DNA of 64,000 nucleotides, taken from positions 429,925 through 493,924 of the forward strand of contig PBIL01000005.1 of NCBI GenBank assembly GCA_002720475.1, given 5' to 3'. Shown piece by piece: positions 47,332 to 57,287 of the stretch. The position numbers and the translations under genes were made by a program. Position 1 is the stretch's first letter. Each line of letters begins with the position of its first letter. The notes under the pieces were generated by a model. It had not been told where the DNA came from and searched no databases. It saw nothing but the letters and a program-made list of their open reading frames with translations. The stretch comes from Roseovarius sp. (GTDB taxonomy: Bacteria; Pseudomonadota; Alphaproteobacteria; Rhodobacterales; Rhodobacteraceae).

Positions 47332-49224
47332 ATGGGATACAAGGAGATCTACGCGCGGTCGCTGACCGACCCCGAAGGCTTCTGGATGGAAGAGGCAGAC
47401 AAGATCGACTGGGTGCGCAAGCCCTCGAAGGCGCTCTTCGACGACAAGGCCCCGCTTTACGAATGGTTTGCCGACGGGCTGGTGAACACCTGCTGGAACG
47501 CCGTGGACCGGCATGTGGAGGCCGGGCGCGGGGCACAGGCGGCGATCATCCATGACAGCCCGGTGACCGGAACGAAGCACCGGATCAGCTATGCGCAGCT
47601 GCGCTCGCGCGTGGCGCGGCTTGCGGGCGCGCTGCGCGCCCACGGTGTGGAGAAGGGCGACCGCGTGATCATCTACATGCCGATGGTGCCCGAGGCGCTC
47701 GAGGCGATGCTGGCCTGCGCGCGGATCGGCGCGGTGCATTCGGTGGTGTTCGGCGGCTTTGCGGCGCATGAACTGGCCGTGCGCATCGACGATTGCGCGC
47801 CCAAGGCGATCATCGCCGCCTCCTGCGGGATCGAGCCGGGGCGCGTGGTGCATTACAAGCCGCTGCTCGACGGGGCCATCGAACAGGCCGCACACAAGCC
47901 CGCGTTCTGTGTCATCTTTCAGCGTGAAGAAGAGGTGGCCAGGCTTGTCGAGGGGCGCGATTTCGACTGGCACGCCTTTCAATACGGGGTGGAGCCGGCG
48001 GACTGCGTGCCGGTCGAGGGCAATCACCCGGCCTATATCCTCTACACCTCCGGTACCACCGGCGCGCCCAAGGGCGTGGTGCGCGACACCGCCGGGCATC
48101 TTGTCGCACTCAACTGGACGATGAAGAACATCTACAATGTCGATCCGGGCGATGTCTTCTGGGCGGCCTCCGACGTGGGTTGGGTCGTGGGCCACAGCTA
48201 TATCTGCTACGGGCCGCTCATTCACGGCAACACCACCATCGTCTTCGAGGGCAAGCCCGTCGGCACGCCCGATGCGGGCACCTTCTGGCGGGTGATCTCC
48301 GAGCACAAGGTCAAGAGCTTCTTCACCGCGCCCACGGCCTTCCGCGCGATCAAGCGCGAGGACCCGGGGGCGAAGGAACTGGCGAAATACGACATTTCCT
48401 GCCTGCGCGCGCTCTATCTCGCGGGGGAACGGGCCGATCCGGACACGATCAACTGGGCGGCCGAGAAGCTGGGCGTGCCGGTCTACGATCACTGGTGGCA
48501 GACCGAGACCGGCTGGACCATCGCCGGGAACCCGGCGGGGCTCGAGGCGCTGCCGGTCAAGGTCGGCTCGCCCACCGTGGCGATGCCGGGCTATGACGTG
48601 CGCATCCTCGACGAGGGCGGGCACGAGGTTGCCCCCGGCACGCTCGGGGCCATCGCCGTCAAGCTGCCGCTGCCGCCGGGCACGCTGCCGACGCTGTGGA
48701 ACGCCGAGGACCGCTATCGCAAGTCCTATCTCTCGACCTTCCCCGGCTATTACGAGACGGGCGATGCCGGGATGAAGGACGAGGACGGCTATCTGTGGAT
48801 CATGGCGCGCACCGATGACGTGATCAACGTGGCCGGTCATCGCCTCTCGACCGGCGCGATGGAGGAGGTTCTGGCCAGCCACCCGGACGTGGCCGAATGT
48901 GCCGTGATCGGCGCGGCGGACGAGTTGAAGGGCCAGGTGCCCGTGGGCTTTTTGTGCCTGACCAAGGGCGTGAACCGCGCGCATGAAGAGATCGTCGGCG
49001 AATGTGTCAGGCTGGTGCGCGACCAGATCGGCCCGGTTGCGGCGTTCAAGCTGGCGGTCGTGGTGGACCGGCTGCCCAAGACGCGCTCGGGCAAGATCCT
49101 GCGCGCGATCATGGCCAGGATCGCCGACGGGCAGGAGTTCAAGATGCCCGCCACGATCGACGATCCGGCGATCCTGGACGAGATCCGCACCGCGTTGCAG
49201 GGGATCGGTCTGGCAAAGGCCTGA
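47332..49224 (+). CDS. prpE: Propionyl-CoA synthetase
   Basis: Acyl-AMP-forming ligase that activates propionate to propionyl-CoA in the cytoplasm. The P-loop-like motif YTSGTTGAPKG is near residue 238, the aryl-adenylate core continues with DHWWQTETGW, and the C-terminal catalytic lysine lies in PKTRSGKILRA. The N-terminal EEADKIDWVRKPSKALFDD and the full length of 630 residues match PrpE rather than AcsA. A strong ribosome site (aggagga) precedes the ATG. It is a single gene with the operator-like inverted repeat upstream. Confidence 0.93.
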   Translation: MGYKEIYARSLTDPEGFWMEEADKIDWVRKPSKALFDDKAPLYEWFADGLVNTCWNAVDRHVEAGRGAQAAIIHDSPVTGTKHRISYAQLRSRVARLAGALRAHGVEKGDRVIIYMPMVPEALEAMLACARIGAVHSVVFGGFAAHELAVRIDDCAPKAIIAASCGIEPGRVVHYKPLLDGAIEQAAHKPAFCVIFQREEEVARLVEGRDFDWHAFQYGVEPADCVPVEGNHPAYILYTSGTTGAPKGVVRDTAGHLVALNWTMKNIYNVDPGDVFWAASDVGWVVGHSYICYGPLIHGNTTIVFEGKPVGTPDAGTFWRVISEHKVKSFFTAPTAFRAIKREDPGAKELAKYDISCLRALYLAGERADPDTINWAAEKLGVPVYDHWWQTETGWTIAGNPAGLEALPVKVGSPTVAMPGYDVRILDEGGHEVAPGTLGAIAVKLPLPPGTLPTLWNAEDRYRKSYLSTFPGYYETGDAGMKDEDGYLWIMARTDDVINVAGHRLSTGAMEEVLASHPDVAECAVIGAADELKGQVPVGFLCLTKGVNRAHEEIVGECVRLVRDQIGPVAAFKLAVVVDRLPKTRSGKILRAIMARIADGQEFKMPATIDDPAILDEIRTALQGIGLAKA

Positions 49225-49266
49225 AGGGCAGGGCGGGCGAGACCGGTTGTCCGGCCGTGTCACCGC

Positions 49267-50121
49267 TCAGCGCACCAGAACGACCGGCACCTTGCAGGAG
49301 CGCACCATCTCGGTCGTGGTGGAGCCGATGATCAGGTTGCGGATGCGGCTGTGGCCATAGGCCCCCATCACCACGAGGTCGAACCCGGCCTCATCGACCA
49401 GCTTGCCGAGCGCGGTGTCGGGCTGGCCGGTGACGATCCCCGTCTCGGTTGCGATTCCGGCCGCCTCCAGGCGCGCGCGCGCCTCGTCGAGGCCCCGGCG
49501 GATCTCCGGGCTGGCGGTGCCGACCGTGACGACATGGACCGTGAGGCCCGCGAACAGGGGATTGTCGGCGACGAAATCCACCGCCTTGATCGCCGAACTG
49601 CCGCCGTCATAGGCGATGAGCACCTTGTCGATGGGGCGAAAGGCGCGGGCGGCCACGAAGACCGGCTTGTGGCCGGCCCGCACGATGCGCTCGAGGTTGG
49701 AGCCGAGATGCCCCTTTGCGAAATCCGCCGCCTCGCCACGCTTGCCGATCAGGATCATGCTGGCACCTTCCTCGACATCGGCCACCGTCTCGACGATGTC
49801 GCCATGGCGCAGCCGGGTGGTGATCTCGTTGACCTCGGCCTTTTCCAGAATGGCGCGGGCATCCTCCAGGATCGCCCGCCCGCGATGCGCCACCAGCCTG
49901 GCGCGCTGCTCGTCGAGCGCCGCCAGTTCCTCGAGCAGCCTGGACCGCGCGCCAAGCCTGATCGCGCCGGACAGGTCCGGCTTCCCGGCCCCGTCGCGGC
50001 GGCCCAGGACATGGAGGAGTTCCACCGCCGCGCCGGTGCGTGCGGCGATCCAGGCGGCGTGCTCGCAGACCGAGGCCGAATAGAGCGACCCGTCCACAAG
50101 GGCCAGGATCTTGTCCGTCAT
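49267..50121 (-). CDS. Tandem universal stress protein (two Usp domains)
   Basis: A 284-residue protein made of two UspA-like domains. The first spans about 1-140 (ILALVDGSLYSASVCEHAAW) and the second about 150-284, starting KVLIAYDGGSSAIKAVDF. The ATP-binding signature of the second domain is MGAYGHSRIRNLIIGSTT. The first domain's equivalent, GKRGEAADFAKGHLGSN, is less typical. It lies 13 bp downstream of the SulP gene on the same strand, so it is probably co-expressed with that anion permease. Confidence 0.88.
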   Translation of the reverse strand: MTDKILALVDGSLYSASVCEHAAWIAARTGAAVELLHVLGRRDGAGKPDLSGAIRLGARSRLLEELAALDEQRARLVAHRGRAILEDARAILEKAEVNEITTRLRHGDIVETVADVEEGASMILIGKRGEAADFAKGHLGSNLERIVRAGHKPVFVAARAFRPIDKVLIAYDGGSSAIKAVDFVADNPLFAGLTVHVVTVGTASPEIRRGLDEARARLEAAGIATETGIVTGQPDTALGKLVDEAGFDLVVMGAYGHSRIRNLIIGSTTTEMVRSCKVPVVLVR

Positions 50122-50134
50122 GCTCGTGCTCTCC

Positions 50135-51625
50135 TCAATGCGCCATCAGCTTGTCCATGGCACCCGGCTTGTCGTGGATCGCAAGCCGGTCCACAAGGGT
50201 TTCGGAGGCCGCGTTCATGCCCCTGATCTCAACCTCGGCCCCGTCGCGGCGAAACTTGAGCACCGCCATGTCGAGCGCCTGGACCGAGGAAATGTCCCAG
50301 ATATGCGCGCCGCTCACGTCGAGCACGACCTTGTCGAGCGCCTCGCGGAAATCGAAGGCGTTCATGAAATCCTCGACCGAGCCATAGAAAAGCTGCCCCT
50401 CGATGACGTAGGTGCGCACGCGCCCGTCCGCCGAAATCATGCTCGTGACGCGGAAAAGCTGCGCGATCTTGCCGGCGAAGAATATCCCCGACAGGAGCAC
50501 GCCGACCAGCACGCCGATGGCGAGGTTGTGGGTATAGACCACCGTCGCCACCGTGGCGATCATCACCATGGAGGAAGAGCGCGGATGCTCGCGCAGGTTC
50601 CTGATCGACGACCAGGAGAAGGTGCCGATCGAGACCATGATCATGATTGCCACCAGGGCCGCCATGGGAATGCGGCTCACCACGTCGCCAAGCCCCACCA
50701 CCATCCCGAGCAGGAAGACGCCCGCCGAGAAGGAGGACAATCGCCCGCGCCCGCCGGATTTGACGTTGATGATCGACTGCCCGATCATCGCACAGCCCGC
50801 CATGCCGCCGATGAACCCGGTCGCGGTATTGGCAAGCCCTTGCCCGACCATTTCCTGGGAACGGTTCGATCTGGTGTCGGTCAGCTCGTCCACGATGTTC
50901 TGGGTCATCAGGCTTTCGAGCAGGCCCACCACGGCCACCGCCACCGCATAGGGCAGGATGATCGCCAGCGTCCCGACGCTGAGCGGAATGTCCGGGATCA
51001 GGAAGACCGGCAGCGTGTCGGGCAGCGCGCCCATGTCGCCAACCGTGCGCACGTCGAGCCCGAGGACAAGCGCGAGCGCGGTCAGCGCGACGATCGTGAC
51101 CAGCGGCGAGGGCACCGCGCGCGTGAGCATCGGAAAGAGGTAGATGATCGCCAGCCCGCCTGCGACCAGCGGATAGGTGATCCAGGGCACCGCGCGCGGG
51201 TCGAGCTCGGGCAGCTGCGCCATGAAGATCAGGATGGCGAGCGCGTTGACAAAGCCGGTCATCACCGATTTCGACACGTAACGCATGACAAAGCCCAGCC
51301 GCAGCAGGCCCATGCCTATCTGGAGAAGTCCCGCAAGCACCGTCGCGGCAAGCAGGTATTGCAGCCCGTGATCCTTCACCAGCGTCACCATCAGCACCGC
51401 CGTCGCCGCCGTGGCGGCCGAGATCATGCCCGGCCGCCCGCCGGTGATCGCCGTGATCACCGCGATGGAGAAGGAGGCGTAAAGCCCCACCTTCGGATCG
51501 ACACCCGCGATGATCGAAAAGGCGATCGCCTCGGGGATCAGCGCCAGCGCCACCACCAGACCGGCAAGCACGTCGGCCCTGACATTTCCGAACCATTGCG
51601 CCCGATAGGCATCGAGTGAGATCAT
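50135..51625 (-). CDS. SulP family anion permease (STAS domain)
   Basis: Inner-membrane permease of 496 residues for sulfate, bicarbonate or other anions. The N-terminus [20 protein letters not shown] and the motif [14 protein letters not shown] are typical. About ten to twelve hydrophobic segments run to near residue 390. A short C-terminal STAS-like part ([20 protein letters not shown], then [14 protein letters not shown]) follows. It starts 13 bp before the Usp gene. A bicarbonate role is as possible as sulfate; the substrate is undetermined. Confidence 0.9.
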   Translation of the reverse strand: MISLDAYRAQWFGNVRADVLAGLVVALALIPEAIAFSIIAGVDPKVGLYASFSIAVITAITGGRPGMISAATAATAVLMVTLVKDHGLQYLLAATVLAGLLQIGMGLLRLGFVMRYVSKSVMTGFVNALAILIFMAQLPELDPRAVPWITYPLVAGGLAIIYLFPMLTRAVPSPLVTIVALTALALVLGLDVRTVGDMGALPDTLPVFLIPDIPLSVGTLAIILPYAVAVAVVGLLESLMTQNIVDELTDTRSNRSQEMVGQGLANTATGFIGGMAGCAMIGQSIINVKSGGRGRLSSFSAGVFLLGMVVGLGDVVSRIPMAALVAIMIMVSIGTFSWSSIRNLREHPRSSSMVMIATVATVVYTHNLAIGVLVGVLLSGIFFAGKIAQLFRVTSMISADGRVRTYVIEGQLFYGSVEDFMNAFDFREALDKVVLDVSGAHIWDISSVQALDMAVLKFRRDGAEVEIRGMNAASETLVDRLAIHDKPGAMDKLMAH

Positions 51626-51890
51626 GCGTGAAGCCCGTCCTTGTCGGCGCGCGGGGCAGCCGAGGAATCCTTGTGCCGTGCCTTCGGCATATCCGGCAGG
51701 CGAAGAGGGGCCGGGGGCTGTGCCTCTTCACCCGGCCGCCCTGTCCCCTATCGGTCCGGGGCGGCGCTGCCAACCGCATGGTCCCGCATGACCGCCTTGC
51801 ACGTCATGCAATGCCTCTCGGAGGGCGCGCGCCGCTTGTTGCCCGCCCGGTGCCGGGGTAGAGAGGGGCCGTGGCAACAGGGGCGGGCAG

Positions 51891-52673
51891 ATGCGCATTC
51901 TCATAACCAATGACGACGGGATCAACGCGCCGGGGCTGGCCGTGCTCGAGGAGATCGCCACCGCGCTTGCGGGCGAGGGCGGCGAGGTCTGGGTGGTGGC
52001 CCCCGCCTTCGAGCAGTCCGGCGTGGCGCATTGCATCTCCTACACGCGGCCGATGATGATCAGCGAGATGGCCCCCCGCCGCTATGCCGCCGAGGGCAGC
52101 CCGGCCGATTGCGTTCTGGCGGGGCTCCACGACGTGATGAAGGACGCAGCCCCCGATCTCGTGCTCTCGGGCGTCAATCGCGGCAACAACGCGGCCGAGA
52201 ACGCGGTCTATTCGGGCACCGTGGGCGCGGCGATGGAGGCCGCGCTCCAGGGCGTGCCGGCGGTGGCGCTGAGCCAGTATTACGGGCCTGCCATGCGCGA
52301 CGCCCCCGACCCGTTCGAGGCCGCGCGCCTGCATGGCCTGCCGACGCTGCGGCGGCTTCTCGATCGCGGCGTGTGGACGCGCGACGATTACGGCATCTTC
52401 TACAATGTCAACTTCCCCCCCGTTCCGGCGGCGGAGGTCAAGGGCATTCGCGTTGCGCGCCAGGGGTTCCGCCGCGACATGGGCTTCGGCGTGCAGCCCG
52501 CGCATTCGCCCTCGGGGCGGCGGTTTCTCTGGGTCACGGGCGCGCCGCAGCACATGCCCACAAGCCCCGGCTCGGACGCGGACGTGAATCTCCAGGGCTA
52601 CATCTCGGTCACGCCGATGCGCGCGGACCTGACCGCGCATGACGCGCTGGAGGCGCTGAAGGCCATCGAATGA
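51891..52673 (+). CDS. surE: 5'/3'-nucleotidase SurE
   Basis: Metal-dependent phosphatase acting on nucleoside monophosphates, used in stationary-phase survival. The N-terminal [13 protein letters not shown] carries the paired Asp metal ligands, [20 protein letters not shown] supplies the Asn and Ser ligands, and [12 protein letters not shown] is typical. The length is 260 residues. It overlaps pcm by 4 bp (ATGA). surE-pcm-nlpD is a widespread gene order; rpoS, which follows in gammaproteobacteria, is absent here. Confidence 0.95.
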   Translation: MRILITNDDGINAPGLAVLEEIATALAGEGGEVWVVAPAFEQSGVAHCISYTRPMMISEMAPRRYAAEGSPADCVLAGLHDVMKDAAPDLVLSGVNRGNNAAENAVYSGTVGAAMEAALQGVPAVALSQYYGPAMRDAPDPFEAARLHGLPTLRRLLDRGVWTRDDYGIFYNVNFPPVPAAEVKGIRVARQGFRRDMGFGVQPAHSPSGRRFLWVTGAPQHMPTSPGSDADVNLQGYISVTPMRADLTAHDALEALKAIE

Positions 52674-53326
52674 GCGACGAGGCCGATCATATCGCCGAAC
52701 GCAAGATGCAGTTCCTCTTTGCCCTGCGCTCCCGGGGGGTGACGGATGCGCGTGTGCTGACAGCGATGGAGCGGATCGACCGCGGGTGTTTCGTGCGGGG
52801 CTATTTCGCGGACCGCGCCTATGAGGACATGCCGCTGCCCATTGCCTGCGGCCAGACCATCAGCCAGCCCTCGGTGGTGGGGCTGATGACCCAGGCGCTG
52901 CGGCTCACGGCGCGGGACAAGGTGCTGGAGGTGGGCACCGGCTCGGGCTATCAGGCCGCGATCCTGAGCCAGCTGGCCCGCCGCGTCTATACGGTGGACC
53001 GGCACCGCCGCCTGGTGCGCGAAGCGGCCGCGATCTTCGCGGCGCTCGATCTCACCAACATCATCGCGCTGACCGCCGATGGCAGCTTCGGCCTGCCCGA
53101 ACAGGCCCCGTTCGACCGGATCATCGTGACGGCCGCGGCCGAGGACCCGCCAGGGCCGCTCTTGGCCCAGCTCAGGATCGGCGGTATCATGGTGCTGCCC
53201 GTGGGCCAGTCCGACACGGTGCAGCATCTCATCCGCGTCACCCGGCACGAGACCGGATACGAGTATGACGAGCTGCGCCCGGTGCGCTTCGTGCCGCTGG
53301 TCGAGGGGCTCGGGCGCGACGGCTGA
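52670..53326 (+). CDS. pcm: Protein-L-isoaspartate O-methyltransferase
   Basis: Repairs isomerised aspartyl residues by SAM-dependent carboxyl methylation. The motif [15 protein letters not shown] (near residue 85) is the SAM loop, preceded by [19 protein letters not shown] that binds the substrate. The catalytic-site region [18 protein letters not shown] is present. The length is 218 residues. The ATG lies in the surE stop; nlpD follows after 59 bp. Confidence 0.94.
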   Translation: MSDEADHIAERKMQFLFALRSRGVTDARVLTAMERIDRGCFVRGYFADRAYEDMPLPIACGQTISQPSVVGLMTQALRLTARDKVLEVGTGSGYQAAILSQLARRVYTVDRHRRLVREAAAIFAALDLTNIIALTADGSFGLPEQAPFDRIIVTAAAEDPPGPLLAQLRIGGIMVLPVGQSDTVQHLIRVTRHETGYEYDELRPVRFVPLVEGLGRDG

Positions 53327-53385
53327 GGGGCCGCAGGGGCAAGGCGCTGCCGCAGGGCAGAGGCAGGGGCAGAAGGAGTATGGGC

Positions 53386-54552
53386 ATGCGACAGTTTCCG
53401 CGGCAACTGGTCATGGGCATCGGGCTGGCGGCGGCGCTCGCCGGGTGCAGCGAGCCGCTTGACATCGACATGCGCGGTGCCTTCGGCAATGCGCCCAGCA
53501 CCGCCGAGGCCGCGCGCGGGGCAACCACCGCGCGCCCCGAGCCCGATGCGCGCGGCATTATTTCCTATCCCGGCTATCAGGTCGCGGTGGCGCGGCGCGG
53601 CGACACGCTGGCGCGGCTGGCCACGCGCATCGGCGCGGATGCAGAGGAGCTTGCCCGCTTCAACGGCATCCAGACCGGCGACATCCTGCGCGAGGGCGAG
53701 ATCGTGGCCCTGCCGCGGCGTGTGGCCGAACCGGAAGGCGGGCCGATCCGCGCGCCCGGCGAGGTCGATATCGCCTCGGTCGCGGGCGGGGCCATCGCGC
53801 GGGCCGACGCGCAGCAGGTGCAGACGACCGAGCTTGCCCCGGCACCGCAGACGGGCCTGGAGCCGGTGCGCCACAAGGTCGAGCGCGGCGAGACCGCCTT
53901 TTCCATCGCGCGGCTCTACAATGTCTCGGTGCGCAGCCTGGCCGAGTGGAACGGGCTCGGTCCCGATTTCGCGGTGCGCGAGGGGCAGCATCTGCTCATC
54001 CCCGTGGCCCTGCCGGAGGCAACGTCGCAACCCGCCCCGCCGCGCGAGGCGGTCGTCACGCCCCCGGGGGCCGGATCGCCCACCCCGGTGCCGCCGAGCG
54101 CCGCGCGCCCGCTGCCCGAAGAGGATACCGAGCCCGTCGCGGCCCCCGCAGAACCCGTCGCCGCCCCCGATCTCGGCAAGACCGAGACCGAGAGCGGGGG
54201 CGCGCGCATGGTCCGCCCCGTCGAGGGCGCGATCGTCCGCGACTACGAGCGGGGCCGCAATGACGGGATCGACATTGCCGCCACCCCCGGCGCGGCGGTC
54301 AAGGCCGCCGATGCGGGCACGGTGGCGGCCATCACCGAGGACACGAATGGGATCCCCATCGTGGTCATTCGTCACGAGGGCAGCCTGCTGACGGTCTATT
54401 CCAACGTGGGCGCGCTGACCGTCGAGAAGGGCCAGAGCGTGGCGCGCGGCCAGAAGATCGCCGAGATCCGCCGGGACGGCGCGGCGGCGCTGCATTTCGA
54501 GGTGCGCGACGGGTTCGAAAGCGTCGATCCCAACCGGTTCCTCACGCCCTGA
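53386..54552 (+). CDS. nlpD: NlpD-like lipoprotein with two LysM domains and degenerate LytM (M23) domain
   Basis: Envelope lipoprotein of 388 residues. The lipobox LAAALAGC puts the lipidated cysteine at residue 21. Two LysM peptidoglycan-binding modules follow (about 63-108 and 163-210). The C-terminal M23/LytM domain begins VRPVEGAIVRDYERGRNDGI. The expected zinc histidines are replaced: NDGID in place of HxGxD, and ALHFEVR in place of HxHFEV, as in NlpD/EnvC activators that switch on amidases rather than cut. The second ATG (53386) fits the ribosome site best. It follows surE-pcm. Confidence 0.88.
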   Translation: MRQFPRQLVMGIGLAAALAGCSEPLDIDMRGAFGNAPSTAEAARGATTARPEPDARGIISYPGYQVAVARRGDTLARLATRIGADAEELARFNGIQTGDILREGEIVALPRRVAEPEGGPIRAPGEVDIASVAGGAIARADAQQVQTTELAPAPQTGLEPVRHKVERGETAFSIARLYNVSVRSLAEWNGLGPDFAVREGQHLLIPVALPEATSQPAPPREAVVTPPGAGSPTPVPPSAARPLPEEDTEPVAAPAEPVAAPDLGKTETESGGARMVRPVEGAIVRDYERGRNDGIDIAATPGAAVKAADAGTVAAITEDTNGIPIVVIRHEGSLLTVYSNVGALTVEKGQSVARGQKIAEIRRDGAAALHFEVRDGFESVDPNRFLTP

Positions 54553-54632
54553 CGCGGCCCCGCCGCGACGGCCCGCAGCGGGGGCGTGCTGCGCGCCCGC
54601 CGCGTCGGGCTCTCGGCGGCTGGCCGGGGGGC

Positions 54633-55253
54633 TCAGCCCATGGCGGCAAGAAGCCGCCCGAGCGCCGCGCTCGCATCCGTCTCGCGCCAGATCTCCTCGC
54701 CGAAGGCCAGGAAATCGGCGACGGGGGCGAGCTGTGCCACCGTGTCCGCGTCGAGCGCACCCTCGGCCACCACCGGCAGCTCGATCATCTCCGACCACCA
54801 GGCGAAGAGCTCGCGTTCGGCCCGCGCGCCCGAGCCGAGCGCGGTGCGGCCCGCCGGGCCGAAGGCAATGTAATCCGCCCCCGCCTCGCCCGCGGTCATC
54901 CCGTCATGGCGCGAGACCCCGCAGAAGGCACCGATGATGGCGTCGGGCCCCAGGGCCTTGCGCGCGGCGCGCACCGAGCGCGCCCCGTCGCCCAGATGCA
55001 CCCCGTCGAGCCCAAGGCGCTCGACCAGACCAAGATGGTGCTCGATCACCAGCGCCACGTCGCGCGCATGGGTGACCTCTCGGCAGGCATCGGCCGCGCG
55101 CGCCACCGCGTCTTCATCCGTGCCGGCCAGCGACAGGCGCAGGCAGGCCACCGCATGCGCGTCGAGCACGGCGGCAAGACGCTCGGCGAAGGCCGCCGGC
55201 TCGAAGGCGGGCGGGGTGACAAGGTAGACCTGCGGTCGCTCTGCTTCGGCCAT
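54633..55253 (-). CDS. thiE: Thiamine phosphate synthase (ThiE-like)
   Basis: Joins the pyrimidine and thiazole halves of thiamine to give thiamine phosphate. The TIM-barrel features YLVTPPAFEP at the N-terminus, LGLDGVHLGDGARSVRAAR and GADYIAFGPAGRTA (phosphate loop) are visible. At 206 residues it has normal length. The start is the ATG at 55253. It converges on nlpD with an 80-bp gap holding no clear terminator. Other thi genes are not adjacent. Confidence 0.82.
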   Translation of the reverse strand: MAEAERPQVYLVTPPAFEPAAFAERLAAVLDAHAVACLRLSLAGTDEDAVARAADACREVTHARDVALVIEHHLGLVERLGLDGVHLGDGARSVRAARKALGPDAIIGAFCGVSRHDGMTAGEAGADYIAFGPAGRTALGSGARAERELFAWWSEMIELPVVAEGALDADTVAQLAPVADFLAFGEEIWRETDASAALGRLLAAMG

Positions 55254-55376
55254 GGCGCGAACTCCTTGAAATCGTGCCGCTCTCTTAGCGGGGAAATGCG
55301 GGCTTGGCCACTCGGGAAGCGGGGCTTGCCCGTTGCCGGTCATGGGGCGGGGTCATTCCCGGTCCCGCCCGCCGTC

Positions 55377-56447
55377 TCAGCCATCCGGCGGGGCGGCGCG
55401 GCGGCGATTTCGCAGCTTCGTCGCCGTGCCGATCACCAGCACGGTGAGCAGGATGCGGTAGATGTGATGCAGCGTGACGAAGGCCGGGTTGGCCGAGAGG
55501 CTGAGCGCCACCAGCGCCATTTCCGTGACGCCGCCGGGGGCGAGGCTGATCACCAGCACATCCACGGGCTCTTCCGTCACGCTCCGCAGCCCCATGGCCA
55601 GCCCGAGGCCGAGCGCGAGCATCCCGGCGACCGACAGCACGGCCAGCCCGGCACCGCGCAGAAGCAGCCCCCGGCTGAGCCCCGTGAAGCGCATGCCCAG
55701 GGCCGTGCCAAGGATCATCTGCGCCAGATTGACCAGCCATTGCGGGATATCGACGGCCAGAAGCCCCGACAAGGACAGCGCCGCCGCCACTGCCATCGGC
55801 CCGGTCATCTGCCCCGCAGGCAGGCGCAGCCCCCGCCCCAGCACCAGCCCGCCCAGACCCGCCAGCATGATCAGGGGCAGGTCCGACCACGGGACCTCTG
55901 CGCGCGCAAGGCTCAGGCCCGCCGCGCTCCCCACCGGGGTGCCGAGCCAGAGCGAGAGGCCCAGGGGCAGGAGCGTCACCACCGCGATGATGCGCAGGAA
56001 TTGCTGCATCATCAGCCGTGTCGGATCCGCCCCCGCGGCCGTGCCCATCTCGATGCTCTCGTATAGCCCGCCGGGCGTGCTCGCGTAGAAGGCGGTCGTT
56101 GCGTCATAGCCGCCGAGATGGCGAAAGACCGCGTAGCCCAGCCCATGCGCCAGCCCGACGAACAGCGTCACCGCCCCGAGCGTCAGCGCATAGTGATGCG
56201 CCTCGGCAAAGAGCGCGGGCGTCACCTGCGCCCCGATCATCAGCCCGATGATGGCGATGAAGACCAGCCGCACCGGCTCGGGAAAGCGATAGCCCTCGGG
56301 CAGGTGCCCGGGCAGCGTGGTGGCGACGAGTGCCGAGACAATCAGCGGTCCGTTGAGATAGGGCAGGGGCAGGCCGATGACCTGCGCTCCGGTCCCCGAA
56401 AGAGCCGCGAGCGCCAGCAGCGCGAGGGTGGTCACAACGGACGGCAT
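55377..56447 (-). CDS. AbrB-family membrane protein (putative transporter)
   Basis: A 356-residue protein with about ten hydrophobic segments of the AbrB/COG3180 family. Members are named after an ammonia-monooxygenase-like annotation, but they look like transporters with two repeated halves. Typical blocks are LPLPYLNGPLIVSALVA, GLMIGAQVTPALFAEA and YASTPGGLYESIEMG in the first half, and VISLAPGGVTEMALVALSL near the end. The role is unknown. It is on the same strand as the thiE and Crp/Fnr genes. Confidence 0.8.
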   Translation of the reverse strand: MPSVVTTLALLALAALSGTGAQVIGLPLPYLNGPLIVSALVATTLPGHLPEGYRFPEPVRLVFIAIIGLMIGAQVTPALFAEAHHYALTLGAVTLFVGLAHGLGYAVFRHLGGYDATTAFYASTPGGLYESIEMGTAAGADPTRLMMQQFLRIIAVVTLLPLGLSLWLGTPVGSAAGLSLARAEVPWSDLPLIMLAGLGGLVLGRGLRLPAGQMTGPMAVAAALSLSGLLAVDIPQWLVNLAQMILGTALGMRFTGLSRGLLLRGAGLAVLSVAGMLALGLGLAMGLRSVTEEPVDVLVISLAPGGVTEMALVALSLSANPAFVTLHHIYRILLTVLVIGTATKLRNRRRAAPPDG

Positions 56448-56489
56448 GATCCTCTTGAACCACCGCGCGCGGGCGGGGGCAAGGGGGGC

Positions 56490-57188
56490 TCAGGCGGCTG
56501 CCAAAACCTCGGCCTCCTGCAGGCAATGGGCGCGCAGCGCGCCCACATCGGAGATCCGCACCTGCTTCTGCGCGCCCGTCACACCGAACGCACGCAACCG
56601 GCCAAAGGCGCGCGACAGGCTCTCTGGTTTCATGCCCAGATGTGCGGCCAGCAGGTGCTTGTCGTAGGGCAAGATGAACTCGACCGGCTGACCCAGAAAG
56701 CGTCCGGTCTCGAGTAGAAAAGTCGCAAGCCGTTGCGAGGCTGACATGAGCTTCAGCCGTTCAAGCTGCCGAATCATGCGCTCCATTTGCCCGTCGCGCA
56801 GGCGCAGCACCGCATCGGCCAGCGCGGCGCGTGCCTCGGGGCAGGCCCGGACCGCGCCCGGATCGAGCAGCACGATCCGGCACTCCGCGCAGGTCTCGCA
56901 GGAGAGCGCATGGCGCGCGCCGTCGAGGGCACGCGGATCGGTGATGCACAGCCCCGCGCCCAGCACGTCGATGAGCGCCTCGTCCCCGCCCCGCGTCAGC
57001 CGGTAGAGCTTGACCCAGCCCTCCACGACGATCTGGAAATACAGCGCCTCGTCGCCCTGCAGAAAGACGGGAACCCCCCGGCCAAGGCGCCGGACATGTG
57101 CGCGCGACAGCAGGCGCGCGCGGACGCCCTCCGGCAGCCCGGACAGGAACGCCGAGTGCCGGGCGATCTCGAGGTCTTTCCGTGACAT
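56490..57188 (-). CDS. Crp/Fnr family transcriptional regulator
   Basis: A 232-residue regulator. The N-terminal cyclic-nucleotide-binding-like barrel covers about 20-125. The C-terminal winged helix has the recognition helix in LAAHLGMKPESLSRAFGRL, near 190-208. Four cysteines at 81, 97, 100 and 103 (the last three in SCETCAEC) are in the barrel rather than at the N-terminus as in true Fnr. They could hold a metal or act as a redox sensor. An FNR-like box lies 54 bp upstream of the start, so autoregulation is possible. The signal sensed is unknown. Confidence 0.88.
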   Translation of the reverse strand: MSRKDLEIARHSAFLSGLPEGVRARLLSRAHVRRLGRGVPVFLQGDEALYFQIVVEGWVKLYRLTRGGDEALIDVLGAGLCITDPRALDGARHALSCETCAECRIVLLDPGAVRACPEARAALADAVLRLRDGQMERMIRQLERLKLMSASQRLATFLLETGRFLGQPVEFILPYDKHLLAAHLGMKPESLSRAFGRLRAFGVTGAQKQVRISDVGALRAHCLQEAEVLAAA

Positions 57189-57241
57189 GAAGCTCTCCCT
57201 GTTCTGCCGGTCCAGAATGAAGGAGAGTCGGAAAGTAATCT

Positions 57242-57255
57242 TTGATCTGGATCAT
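57242..57255. promoter_or_regulatory. FNR/DNR-like box upstream of the Crp/Fnr gene
   Basis: TTGATCTGGATCAT matches TTGAT-N4-ATCAA with one mismatch (last base). It lies 54 bp before the start of the Crp/Fnr gene (read on the minus strand as ATGAT-N4-ATCAA) and 33 bp from the end of the oxidoreductase gene. Its position suits regulation of the Crp/Fnr gene by itself or by FnrL. No such box was seen at other genes in the window. Confidence 0.6.
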
Positions 57256-57287
57256 TCCGCCGCAGGGCAATGGGCCGCACCCGCGTC

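Noticed and set aside
54553-54632. Bidirectional terminator between nlpD and thiE
   Set aside because: Only loose GC stems with large loops and no T-run were seen.
54553-55253. rpoS after surE-pcm-nlpD
   Set aside because: The next gene is thiE on the other strand; no sigma factor is present.
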